From positions 1-50,265 of the IMG/VR virus record IMGVR_UViG_3300033571_021147: 50,265 nt of DNA, one strand, 5' to 3'. This DNA comes from a virus. The position numbers and the translations under genes were made by a program. This document shows, in pieces, positions 39,099-47,403 of the stretch. A model generated the notes under the pieces. It searched no databases and was not told where the DNA came from. It saw only the letters and a program-made list of their open reading frames with translations. Every line of letters starts with the position of its first letter. The stretch's first letter is position 1.

Positions 39099-39678
39099 CT
39101 ATGTTTTGTTTGGAGAGTTGATAGACAGATGATTTAGTTTCTCCTTGGAATGATTCAACAGGAAGAAATATAGCAGCACGCCAATCTTGAGGATTTATCT
39201 CAAGGAAACGAGATTGTATATTGGGATATAGATATCGTTTCACACAAGGTTTTGCTTCTGGGAACCGAGAAAAATTCCCAATAATATTCCAAGACATACG
39301 GAGTTGTGTGGTCTTTGAAATGGTGGGTTTATCCGCCAATTTCATTAGTTCATCTAACAACTTCATACGCAAGAGTGGTGGTAGATAATGTAAGTTCAAT
39401 CCCAAGAATCCCCCTTTAATCACGTTGAAGGGCATCACCAAGGGAAACTCATCATAATAGGGAAGTTTCGCTGCCATTTTAGGATTATACATGAACAAGT
39501 ACATTCGACCAGGTTCTATGTTACTTGTCAACTTACCTATGCCTGATTCCAATGCCTTGTTCGCAGTCATGGTATTCAATCCCAACTTTCGTATTTGCGC
39601 TTGATACCATTGGTAGGATTTCACACCCTTCCCATCAGGTCTCATTTGCTCAAATGGATTCTGTTTCTTAGATTTCAT
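39091..39678 (-). CDS. conserved T4-like protein, possibly gp2 DNA end protector
   Basis: 195 aa. GRMYLFMYNPKMAAKLPYYD, FPLVMPFNVIKGGFLGLNLH YLPP and KRYLYPNIQSRFLEI are blocks of a protein found near head and baseplate genes of T4-like marine phages; I remember it labelled DNA end protector (gp2), but am not certain. Its neighbour gp4 fits, since T4 genes 2 and 4 are linked. Overlaps the next gene by 8 bases. Confidence 0.6.
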   Translation of the reverse strand: MKSKKQNPFEQMRPDGKGVKSYQWYQAQIRKLGLNTMTANKALESGIGKLTSNIEPGRMYLFMYNPKMAAKLPYYDEFPLVMPFNVIKGGFLGLNLHYLPPLLRMKLLDELMKLADKPTISKTTQLRMSWNIIGNFSRFPEAKPCVKRYLYPNIQSRFLEINPQDWRAAIFLPVESFQGETKSSVYQLSKQNIDA

Positions 39679-39760
39679 AAAGTGGTGAAATTGGGGGCTT
39701 GACTACTACTTGACAAGGTGATAAATTCACTATGTTAGGGATGAATAGATAATTCTGTTA

Positions 39761-40228
39761 CTATTTATCTCTGTTCTGTAAAAGCCCTAAGTCTTTCTCC
39801 GTGATGAGCATAAATTCCCATCCGTATTGAGCAGCAGCTTTACGCGCCGCTTCCCATTTGGCATTGTTCACAGCCCATTGTACAACCTCACTAATAAATC
39901 GCTTCGTTTTTCTACTAGGGATTTGAGGTTCTTGCGTGAATCGAAATGGCTTCACTTCAATCAAATACTTTTTTATAGTACCATTCTTAGTTTTTACTTT
40001 GATGAAGAAATCCACAAAATATCGGTGAATTTTATTGTCTACGGGACTTAAATATGGGACGACAATTTCTTCTGAACCCCATTCTATTACACCTTCGTTG
40101 AAATCACACCATTTCATAAATCGCACTTCATAACTGCTACGATAAATGATGTTTGTGACATCCCCACGATATTTGCGGGGATTTTTTGGTGTATATTTGC
40201 CTTTGTACGTATCTTTAGTATAAGCCAT
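39761..40228 (-). CDS. 4: gp4-like head completion protein
   Basis: 155 aa. RKYRGDVTNIIYRSSYEVRF, MKWCDFNEGVIEWGSEE, VVPYLSPVDNKIHRYFVDFF and KYLIEVKP match T4 gp4 (gp50/65), which finishes filled heads. The E...D...E-x-K arrangement is a PD-(D/E)XK, TnsA-like nuclease core. The ATG overlaps a divergent late promoter. Confidence 0.9.
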   Translation of the reverse strand: MAYTKDTYKGKYTPKNPRKYRGDVTNIIYRSSYEVRFMKWCDFNEGVIEWGSEEIVVPYLSPVDNKIHRYFVDFFIKVKTKNGTIKKYLIEVKPFRFTQEPQIPSRKTKRFISEVVQWAVNNAKWEAARKAAAQYGWEFMLITEKDLGLLQNRDK

Positions 40229-40235
40229 ATAAATA
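40228..40235 (+). promoter_or_regulatory. T4-like late promoter
   Basis: TATAAATA between divergent gp4 (minus) and gp48 (plus); predicted start near 40241 gives a leader of about 26 bases to ATG 40267. Confidence 0.75.
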
Positions 40236-40266
40236 ATAGGTAAACGTTCTTCACGGGATTATTTAG

Positions 40267-41388
40267 ATGGCGCAAATTCCATTAGCACCAAACAGAAACA
40301 GAGATGCCACACAGGATTCAAGTGTCCGCCAACAGCGCATCCCAGAAGGATACCGCGAGGCGTTAACACAAGGTGCCATTCGTCAGAATGAGTCACGAAA
40401 CACATTTCGTTCAACCCAACAACTTCGATATCCCAAAGAAACTGGATTGTTAGCAGAACAACCCCATTGGTTGAAAATTCTTATTCGCGTGCGTGAACAA
40501 AATAGCCAAGCCACAGGGGGCAATGTTGTGGGCGGCACATATACAGAAACAGGTGCGCGTCGAATTAGTGGTGAAGATGCTACAGCAATAGCAGCAACTG
40601 TGGGCGCGGCATCAGGAGCCTCACGCCCCACGGGTGGATTAACCGGAAAAAATCCTATACTAAATTTTGCAACTAAGGCGGTGAAGGGATTAACAGGAGC
40701 AGCGGCAGGTGCCTTGGCAACCGCCGCTTCAGGTAGTAACAAATCAACAACATTATCAACGTCAATATGTTTAGGCTTACAAGAACCTCCAAAAGCTGAT
40801 TATTCTGTGGAATGGGAAGAACAAGCATTGGGTTCTGTGTTGGGTGGGGGTAAACAAGGATTGTTAAATACGGTAAAAGGTTTAGCCGGAGAAACATTAC
40901 TTAGACAGATTAATCCGGGTAAGATAGGTGAAATTGCAGGTGTTGACCAGGCGGCAGCAACTGCTGCTGTAAATAAATCGTTAGGAAAAATTCGTAATCC
41001 TTATCGTGAACAAATTTTCAAACAAGTGAATTTTCGAGAATTCACCTTTGAGTATACGTTCTTACCTGAAAGTGTGCAAGAAGCAGAACAGGTTTTAGCA
41101 ATATTAAAAGTTCTTCGTCAAAACATGTTACCCGAAGTTGCACAAAATAGTTTTTATATGATATATCCTGCAGAATTCTCATTGTATTACATGTACAAAG
41201 AAAACATCAATCCCCATGTGCACCAATTCAGTGATTGTGTACTCACTTCAATGTCAGTGAAATATGGTGGTCAAGATTTCGTGACGTTTAAAGGGACGCC
41301 AGGATTGCCCGCTGAAGTTACCATGACATTGAAGTTTAAGGAAATTGTTCCCATCACAGGTGATAGAGTTTACGGAGAAAATCTATAA
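40267..41388 (+). CDS. 48: gp48-like baseplate tail-tube cap
   Basis: 373 aa. An N-terminal extended region, a Gly/Ala-rich middle with membrane-like stretches (LTGAAAGALATAAS), then NPYREQIFKQVNFREFTFEYTFLPES and FYMIYPAEFSLYYMY, the conserved C-terminal half of T4 gp48. The protein caps the baseplate and starts tube growth. First gene of the plus-strand baseplate operon. Confidence 0.8.
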   Translation: MAQIPLAPNRNRDATQDSSVRQQRIPEGYREALTQGAIRQNESRNTFRSTQQLRYPKETGLLAEQPHWLKILIRVREQNSQATGGNVVGGTYTETGARRISGEDATAIAATVGAASGASRPTGGLTGKNPILNFATKAVKGLTGAAAGALATAASGSNKSTTLSTSICLGLQEPPKADYSVEWEEQALGSVLGGGKQGLLNTVKGLAGETLLRQINPGKIGEIAGVDQAAATAAVNKSLGKIRNPYREQIFKQVNFREFTFEYTFLPESVQEAEQVLAILKVLRQNMLPEVAQNSFYMIYPAEFSLYYMYKENINPHVHQFSDCVLTSMSVKYGGQDFVTFKGTPGLPAEVTMTLKFKEIVPITGDRVYGENL

Positions 41389-42137
41389 TGCTACGAGGAC
41401 TGCCACAAATTGTTGTACCAGTTTCAACATTTACTGGAACTGATACACAACTATCCGGTGTGATTACCATCACGGAAAAGCAGATTACAGGAGTCAATAC
41501 AAAGTTCATTGAAGAAATTGTAATTGGTGCTGAATTGTATGTTAATGATGTTATGGTGGGCATCATCTCTCGCATTGAATCAGATGTATTATGTTTTCTA
41601 GAAGAACCTGCATCTGATACATATACAGGTGTTGCAACAATTCGAAATTTCCAAGTAAGTGATACAGGACGTCCAATTACAATATCAGACATCTTGTATC
41701 GCATTGCAATCAATAAAGACTTTTCACACAAAGCATCTTTTTTGATGCCCTATACTGTGGTTGAAGGTGATACACCTGAAATTGTTTCCTTTAAGTTTTA
41801 TGGGACACCATTATATCATTGGGTAATTCTAATCATCAATGACATTGTGAATCCCCGCGAAGAATGGCCCTTGTCAGAAAAACAATTACTAGAAAAAATT
41901 GCACTACAGTATCCTGATGATTTACCATCCGATGTGTATGAGTGGAGAGAAATAAATTATGGATACGTTGTAGATTATAACGCAGGATTGGCGGCGCAAC
42001 AACAAATATATTCTGTTTCAATCTATGATTATGAAACAGAAAAGAATGAAGCAAAGCGTACCATTAAGGTACTAGACCCCAATTTCATTACTGATTTCAT
42101 TACAGCATATTCACGAGCATATACTGATATAACATAA
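41388..42137 (+). CDS. 53: gp53-like baseplate wedge protein
   Basis: 249 aa, TAATG overlap with gp48. The C-terminal half carries the gp53 LysM-like signature: MPYTVVEGDTPEIVSFKFYG, PLYHWVILIINDIVNPREEWPLS. The first 90 residues look like an added beta domain not in T4 gp53 (196 aa). Confidence 0.85.
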   Translation: MLRGLPQIVVPVSTFTGTDTQLSGVITITEKQITGVNTKFIEEIVIGAELYVNDVMVGIISRIESDVLCFLEEPASDTYTGVATIRNFQVSDTGRPITISDILYRIAINKDFSHKASFLMPYTVVEGDTPEIVSFKFYGTPLYHWVILIINDIVNPREEWPLSEKQLLEKIALQYPDDLPSDVYEWREINYGYVVDYNAGLAAQQQIYSVSIYDYETEKNEAKRTIKVLDPNFITDFITAYSRAYTDIT

Positions 42138-42139
42138 TT

Positions 42140-43552
42140 ATGGCAAATCCTATAGATGCCCCAGCGTTAAATCCTGGGTCTGTTAACATTAAAGAGGTCA
42201 CATTGTTCAAGGCGGGACAGGAATATCCATTAAAGGATTTCATTGTTGAACTATCTGTGTTTGAAGATATGTTTTCCAATACCATGTCAGCTACAATGAT
42301 TTTATCTGACGGATTAAATTTGGTGGGATCACTTCCTATTACAGGCGGTGAGATTATTAATATTTCATATACTGTACCAGGATTTGAAGATTCACAAATT
42401 TTTGGTCGTGCCTTTTATGTGTTTGCTGTTCGTGATAGATTTCCTTCAAGTACAGACCGTCAACAAATGTACATGTTATCTCTCATGTCATTGGAAGCAG
42501 CTGTAGATTCTGTTACTGTTGTTTCAAAAAAATATACAGGTAAACCTAGTGAAATTGCAAAACAGATATTTGATGAATATCTTTCAATGCCTCGTTTTTG
42601 GAGCAAAGAGTACGATATGCCTGCTGGATTAAGTGACGAAGAAACATTGACACGCCCTGCATGGAAAAAATCAGTACCGCAGCAAAATAGAACATCATTA
42701 CAATTGATGCCAAACTCAGAGTCTAAAAATAAAGTTACCTGGGTTGTACCCATGTGGAGTCCAATGAAGTGCATCAATTGGTTGGCAAATCGTCATCTTG
42801 ATGAAGGTAGTAAAGCAGCCAACACCTTGGCATGGGAATCATCACAACAATTTTATTTTGCAACTGTTGATAGCATATTCAAAGCTCAAGAAAATGTGAA
42901 TGAGCGCAAGGTGTATTATTACGGATTTGATGATGCCATGATTGAACGTATCACAAAAAATAATTCTACAAAAAATACGTTGATAGAAGGATACAAGAAG
43001 GTGGAAGATGTTGCCATACCTACAAACTATGACATTCTTCGTAGTCAAGAAATGGGACATTATTCATCAACAATGCACGTGTTCGATGTGGTCACTAAAA
43101 AGTATGATGAATATGTGTTTGATTACATCAACAACTATTCACAGTTTGAACACTTACATGGCAAAACAAATCCCACGTTTCCTTCACAACAACTACGAAA
43201 TGTTCATTCATATGTAACATTCCGTCCTAAGCATAAGAAAATTTTCAATGATTTTGAAGACCCAAAATTTGAAGATTGGGTTCTACAGAGAACAAGTTTA
43301 CTATACGATATTAGTAATTTGAAAATTGAAATCACAGTTCCTGGTTTGGCAGGAACACAGGCAGGTGAAGTTGTACAATTCTATTATCCAAAAATGGCGG
43401 CAAAGGGTAGTGATGAAAATGTTGAGAATTTGATTGATAGATATCTATCAGGAAGTTATCTGGTGACTGCTGTACGTCATATTATTGCGCGAGATAAGTA
43501 TACAATGAAATTGGAAATGGTAAAAGAATCACTTGCTTCAGGATTAGGATAA
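42140..43552 (+). CDS. 27: gp27-like baseplate hub protein
   Basis: 470 aa. FIVELSVFEDMFSNTMSATM, the hub-domain strand pattern and PMWSPMKCINWLANR followed by the C-terminal FYYP-half match the T4 gp27 (gpD-like) hub that binds gp5. It precedes the OB-domain gp5 gene, as expected. TAATG overlap downstream. Confidence 0.83.
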   Translation: MANPIDAPALNPGSVNIKEVTLFKAGQEYPLKDFIVELSVFEDMFSNTMSATMILSDGLNLVGSLPITGGEIINISYTVPGFEDSQIFGRAFYVFAVRDRFPSSTDRQQMYMLSLMSLEAAVDSVTVVSKKYTGKPSEIAKQIFDEYLSMPRFWSKEYDMPAGLSDEETLTRPAWKKSVPQQNRTSLQLMPNSESKNKVTWVVPMWSPMKCINWLANRHLDEGSKAANTLAWESSQQFYFATVDSIFKAQENVNERKVYYYGFDDAMIERITKNNSTKNTLIEGYKKVEDVAIPTNYDILRSQEMGHYSSTMHVFDVVTKKYDEYVFDYINNYSQFEHLHGKTNPTFPSQQLRNVHSYVTFRPKHKKIFNDFEDPKFEDWVLQRTSLLYDISNLKIEITVPGLAGTQAGEVVQFYYPKMAAKGSDENVENLIDRYLSGSYLVTAVRHIIARDKYTMKLEMVKESLASGLG

Positions 43553-44037
43553 TGCATACAAATGTATATAATAATGGGGGCTTCTATTGGTTCATGGGTG
43601 TTGTGGAAGATAGACAAGACCCTGAGGCGCTAGGAAGATGCCGTGTTCGTATTGTGGGATATCATAATCCCGACAAAACTATTTTGCCTACTGAAGATTT
43701 ACCGTGGGCAATACCTCTTATGCCCATGACATCGGCTTCTATTTCTGGGACAGGACATGCACCCGTGGGTCCTGTAGAAGGAACATTGGTAATGGGATTT
43801 TTCCTTGACGGTGATGAATGTCAGTTACCTGTCATGTTAGGCACGTTCCCGGGACGTGCTGAACCGGTCAACTTGGTAACATTACTACAAAAACTTGCCG
43901 AGGCATTATCAAAAACTCTTACATTACCTACAACTGGGTTGTCCAGTTTGGCAATTCCTACTGTGAATGTATTGGCTACCAATGAGACTCAACGAAATGA
44001 TGCCTTAAATAACAGCGTTACGGTACAAGAATCATGA
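43552..44037 (+). CDS. 5: gp5 OB-fold domain as a separate protein
   Basis: 161 aa. FYWFMGVVEDRQDPEALGRCRVRIVGYHN, PWAIPLMPM and VGPVEGTLVMGFFLDGDECQLPVMLG form the OB domain that joins the spike to the hub in gp5/VgrG proteins. The lysozyme and needle domains are absent; a needle follows as a separate gene with ATGA overlap. So the T4 gene 5 product is split in two here. Confidence 0.82.
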   Translation: MHTNVYNNGGFYWFMGVVEDRQDPEALGRCRVRIVGYHNPDKTILPTEDLPWAIPLMPMTSASISGTGHAPVGPVEGTLVMGFFLDGDECQLPVMLGTFPGRAEPVNLVTLLQKLAEALSKTLTLPTTGLSSLAIPTVNVLATNETQRNDALNNSVTVQES

Positions 44038-46994
44038 TAGATAGACGTTTAATTATCAATGAAATACAACGACAGTTTCCGAAAGATAATGATAATAGTA
44101 TTGAATCATTATTGCGTATTTCACCCACCTTACGTGGATTAATTGAATCAGAAGAAGGCGCCGAAACTTTTACAACAACATTTGGGACATTTTCTCTTCC
44201 CCAATTTCTAACTCCTTCCATTATCAATCAGATTGTTCGTGAAATTGCGGAAGCACGAAATGTTGATGGCACCTCAATTAACAGTGTTAATGCATTGTCA
44301 GCGTTAACTGAAGTTTTGCAGATTGCTCAATCTCAAAATCCATTCACAGTAACACCTGATGACATTTACGCTGCATCACAATATGAAAATTATGAAGATA
44401 TCCCATTACAAGAAAATACATTATTAACGACATTTGATGGTGATGTATTCATTGACCCAACAACAGGAGCATTGGCATTAGCACCCACTCCTAATTCTCG
44501 TATTCTTGCACCAGAAAAAAGTCCCGAAGGACACATTGGACCATTAACTCCCGAAGATGTTGAAATCTTTGCCTTGTTACTCGAAGATGAAATTCGTCAA
44601 GAACGTGCGGCACAAGGATCACCTCATGGGTTAGATGTCATTGATGAAAATGAAAAAATGGGTTTATATGGATTAACGGTTCCTGATTTAGTGTCAATTG
44701 GTGTCGTGAGTCAGGGAGCCATTGATGATTGGAACTCCATTCCTGAAAATGCACGTGAAGATTATGCCAAACAAGCTGTATTGGCAGGCGTCATCTCATT
44801 GGCATTTTACAATAACATCCCATATATTCTACGAACATCATTAAGTTGGTATGTCATGGCGAATGCTCGCTTTTGGCTTGAAAGACTTATTGGTCCTAAA
44901 AACTTCATGACGTTACAAAGAATACAGCGTTTGTTAATGTATCGTCATGTATTGCGTCAGTGGAAAACAACGTTTGCATATTTTGTTAAAAATCTCATCA
45001 CCCGCAAATCACAGATATTAGGACATTTATTGGCGGCACGATTAGTGGGTGAACGTGCTGCACGTGCATTTGGATTAGGTGGGCAATTCGCCTCGGTGAT
45101 TGGAAGAACAGCAGAAGAAATTTATAATCGAGGTGTGAAAGCAGTAGAAAGTGGTATACGAAATCCTACGTCAGCTGCTCAAATTGACCAAGCGGCTCGT
45201 ACAGTACCAACACCACCCACACCTCGTCCAACAACATCTCGCAAGTATAAGTTCTTCCCTAACATCCTGCAGCAAAACACGAATGAACCTTTACGCCGAG
45301 TCCCAGATAATCAAGGATTCTATGACCCCAATCGTGTATATCCGCGTGTCACACATATAGGTGAACCTGATACAAATCGGTTGGCACGTAATCATAAAAT
45401 TAAGGACACGATTGTACAAACAAAGGATGAAGAACGCATACTTGATGTTCCTGTTGCACGAAAATCATCGCCCACCAAATGGAGTCAACCCAAGTCCCCA
45501 TATAACACAAAATATCCTTACAATCATGTGTATGAGTCTGAATCTGGACACGTAATTGAATATGATGACACACCAAACAATGAACGTATGCATTGGTATC
45601 ACCGTGAAGGCACCTTCATGGAAATTGATAGAAATGGTACTATGGTGCGTAAAATTGTGGGTGATGGTTATGAAATATGGGAACGAGATGGGTATGTGTA
45701 CATTGGGGGCAAGTGCAATGTAACCGTAGAAGGTAATTGTAATCTGTATGTGAAGAACAATGTGAATCTTCAAGTTGACGGAAATCTTACTGCCGATGTT
45801 CATAAGACAGTGACTTTCAATGTTGCCAAAGATTTTAATGTTACAGCAGGCGGCACAATTAATTTGAAGGCCAAGAAAAATGTCAACGTGGAGTCAGGTG
45901 CCACTATTAATGCCAAGGCGAAAAACAACTTTAATGCGTCAGGCAAAAATGTCAACATCCAAGCTCAGGCAGTAATGAAACTGTCAGGTAAGTTGAAGGC
46001 TTCATTGGCAGCACCACAGGGACAAGCATTATTACTATCAGGTGCGGGTACGGTTGTTGTGAACGGTACAGGATTGGCATTGCTACCATTGCCAGGTGCC
46101 GCTGCAGCAACTTTGGCTAAATCGAATGAAGCATCTACAGCAGGATCTGCTGATATTGGTGATCCTCCAGGTGAACGTAATCCCCGCGAGCCTCAACTTG
46201 TACCTTTGACATTGGAAGATAGAGTTGATGAGTGGGCGTCATCATTGTCTACATTGGCGGAAAATCCTGAAGATAATCGGGACGCCATTAATGCCTTGAA
46301 GAAGAAAGGCGTTGATGAAGGATTAGTCACAAATGAAGATTTGAATCGCCCATTGGCAGAAGGAACAAGAGATGAAACACCACCTCCGGCAGCGAGACCG
46401 GCGGCAGTTGCCTCATGTCAGCTCATCTATTCACAATCTTCATTCCCAAGTTCATATAGTTTAACTCCGAATGTTACATTAGGATCCCTACCCGGATATA
46501 ATGTACTTCGCGGACAATATGGATTAACTGTACAAGACATGGTGTGTAATTTACGTCAATTGGCAGTAAATGTCATAGAACCCATGTTTGAATTAGTTGG
46601 GAAGGGTAACATCATCATCACCTCGGTGTTTAGAACTCCTGAATCTGTAACTGGATCCTTGAATCCACCCCGAGGCGTATCATTCCATCAACAAGGTCTG
46701 GGTATTGATGTATGCTTCCATAGAAAAAACTTCTCAGAATACTATAATATTGCTGTACAATTGAAAAACTCCATTCAGTACGATAAACTACTTCTTGAAT
46801 ATCGTTTAGGAAATGTTCGTGGGGTGTCATCATATAAACCTTGGATTCACATACAATGGCAACAACAGGGTATTAATTTAGCAAATGGGAACAAGGGAGG
46901 ACAGGCTAGATTACAAGCATTTACTCTCAAAAATGATAGAACATATTCTCAGACACTTGTTAACCTATTACCAGACTCCACATTAAGATATTAA
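44034..46994 (+). CDS. spike protein with beta-helix and M15 peptidase domain
   Basis: 986 aa. Residues about 550-665 are beta-helix repeats (N-x-x-V, G-N-L, N-V-x-V type) like the gp5 needle. Residues about 810-950 form a peptidase M15 domain with zinc ligands His885 and Asp892 (SFHQQGLGIDVCF) and His939 (PWIHIQW), which would cut peptidoglycan cross-links. A Pro/Thr linker near 400 and an N-terminal region of unknown fold precede them. Together with the OB protein it replaces T4 gp5, M15 peptidase taking the place of lysozyme. Confidence 0.8.
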   Translation: MIDRRLIINEIQRQFPKDNDNSIESLLRISPTLRGLIESEEGAETFTTTFGTFSLPQFLTPSIINQIVREIAEARNVDGTSINSVNALSALTEVLQIAQSQNPFTVTPDDIYAASQYENYEDIPLQENTLLTTFDGDVFIDPTTGALALAPTPNSRILAPEKSPEGHIGPLTPEDVEIFALLLEDEIRQERAAQGSPHGLDVIDENEKMGLYGLTVPDLVSIGVVSQGAIDDWNSIPENAREDYAKQAVLAGVISLAFYNNIPYILRTSLSWYVMANARFWLERLIGPKNFMTLQRIQRLLMYRHVLRQWKTTFAYFVKNLITRKSQILGHLLAARLVGERAARAFGLGGQFASVIGRTAEEIYNRGVKAVESGIRNPTSAAQIDQAARTVPTPPTPRPTTSRKYKFFPNILQQNTNEPLRRVPDNQGFYDPNRVYPRVTHIGEPDTNRLARNHKIKDTIVQTKDEERILDVPVARKSSPTKWSQPKSPYNTKYPYNHVYESESGHVIEYDDTPNNERMHWYHREGTFMEIDRNGTMVRKIVGDGYEIWERDGYVYIGGKCNVTVEGNCNLYVKNNVNLQVDGNLTADVHKTVTFNVAKDFNVTAGGTINLKAKKNVNVESGATINAKAKNNFNASGKNVNIQAQAVMKLSGKLKASLAAPQGQALLLSGAGTVVVNGTGLALLPLPGAAAATLAKSNEASTAGSADIGDPPGERNPREPQLVPLTLEDRVDEWASSLSTLAENPEDNRDAINALKKKGVDEGLVTNEDLNRPLAEGTRDETPPPAARPAAVASCQLIYSQSSFPSSYSLTPNVTLGSLPGYNVLRGQYGLTVQDMVCNLRQLAVNVIEPMFELVGKGNIIITSVFRTPESVTGSLNPPRGVSFHQQGLGIDVCFHRKNFSEYYNIAVQLKNSIQYDKLLLEYRLGNVRGVSSYKPWIHIQWQQQGINLANGNKGGQARLQAFTLKNDRTYSQTLVNLLPDSTLRY

Positions 46995-47000
46995 ATTTAA

Positions 47001-47008
47001 TATAAATA
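47001..47008 (+). promoter_or_regulatory. T4-like late promoter, leaderless
   Basis: TATAAATA six bases before the ATG of gp25 (47014): predicted transcription start coincides with the start codon. Confidence 0.75.
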
Positions 47009-47013
47009 ATGTC

Positions 47014-47403
47014 ATGACCATACCTAATAGAATTTACCAAGATTTAGACTTAACATTCAGCGTTACTGCAACAAAAGATGTTGCAAAACGTTTGGATGTT
47101 AATGCTGTCAAACAATCCATAAAAAATCTCTTGTTTATTCGGAAGGGAGAAAAGTTATTTCGTCCTGAAATTGGTTCAGATTTGCAAAGAATTTTGTTTG
47201 AACCTATGGATTTTTTAACTGTAGACTTACTTCGTGACGTTATTAGTGAAACGATACAGAAATTTGAACCACGTGTTCGCATAGAAAATATTGAGATTAT
47301 TCCTGACTATGACACCAATTCATATGATTTAACATTGTATTTTTATGTGATTGGCATCTACACACCTGTTACATTTAATCTAACCTTACAGAGACTTCGC
47401 TAA
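47014..47403 (+). CDS. 25: gp25-like baseplate wedge protein
   Basis: 129 aa, the T4 gp25 size (132). VKQSIKNLLFIRKGEKLFRPEIGSDL, LLRDVISETIQKFEPRVRIENIEI with the conserved EPR motif and the final ITPVTFNLTLQRL-like end mark gp25, a sheath-initiating wedge protein. Leaderless start predicted; TAATG overlap with gp6. Confidence 0.93.
   Translation: MTIPNRIYQDLDLTFSVTATKDVAKRLDVNAVKQSIKNLLFIRKGEKLFRPEIGSDLQRILFEPMDFLTVDLLRDVISETIQKFEPRVRIENIEIIPDYDTNSYDLTLYFYVIGIYTPVTFNLTLQRLR

Noticed and set aside
39710-39736. TTGACA with TATGTT on the plus strand between minus-strand genes
   Set aside because: Spacer is only 15 bases and it would transcribe antisense to gp4; probably chance.
39762-39769. 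GATAAATA on the minus strand upstream of the gp2-like gene
   Set aside because: One mismatch to the late consensus and nearly 90 bases from the start; too weak to list as a promoter.
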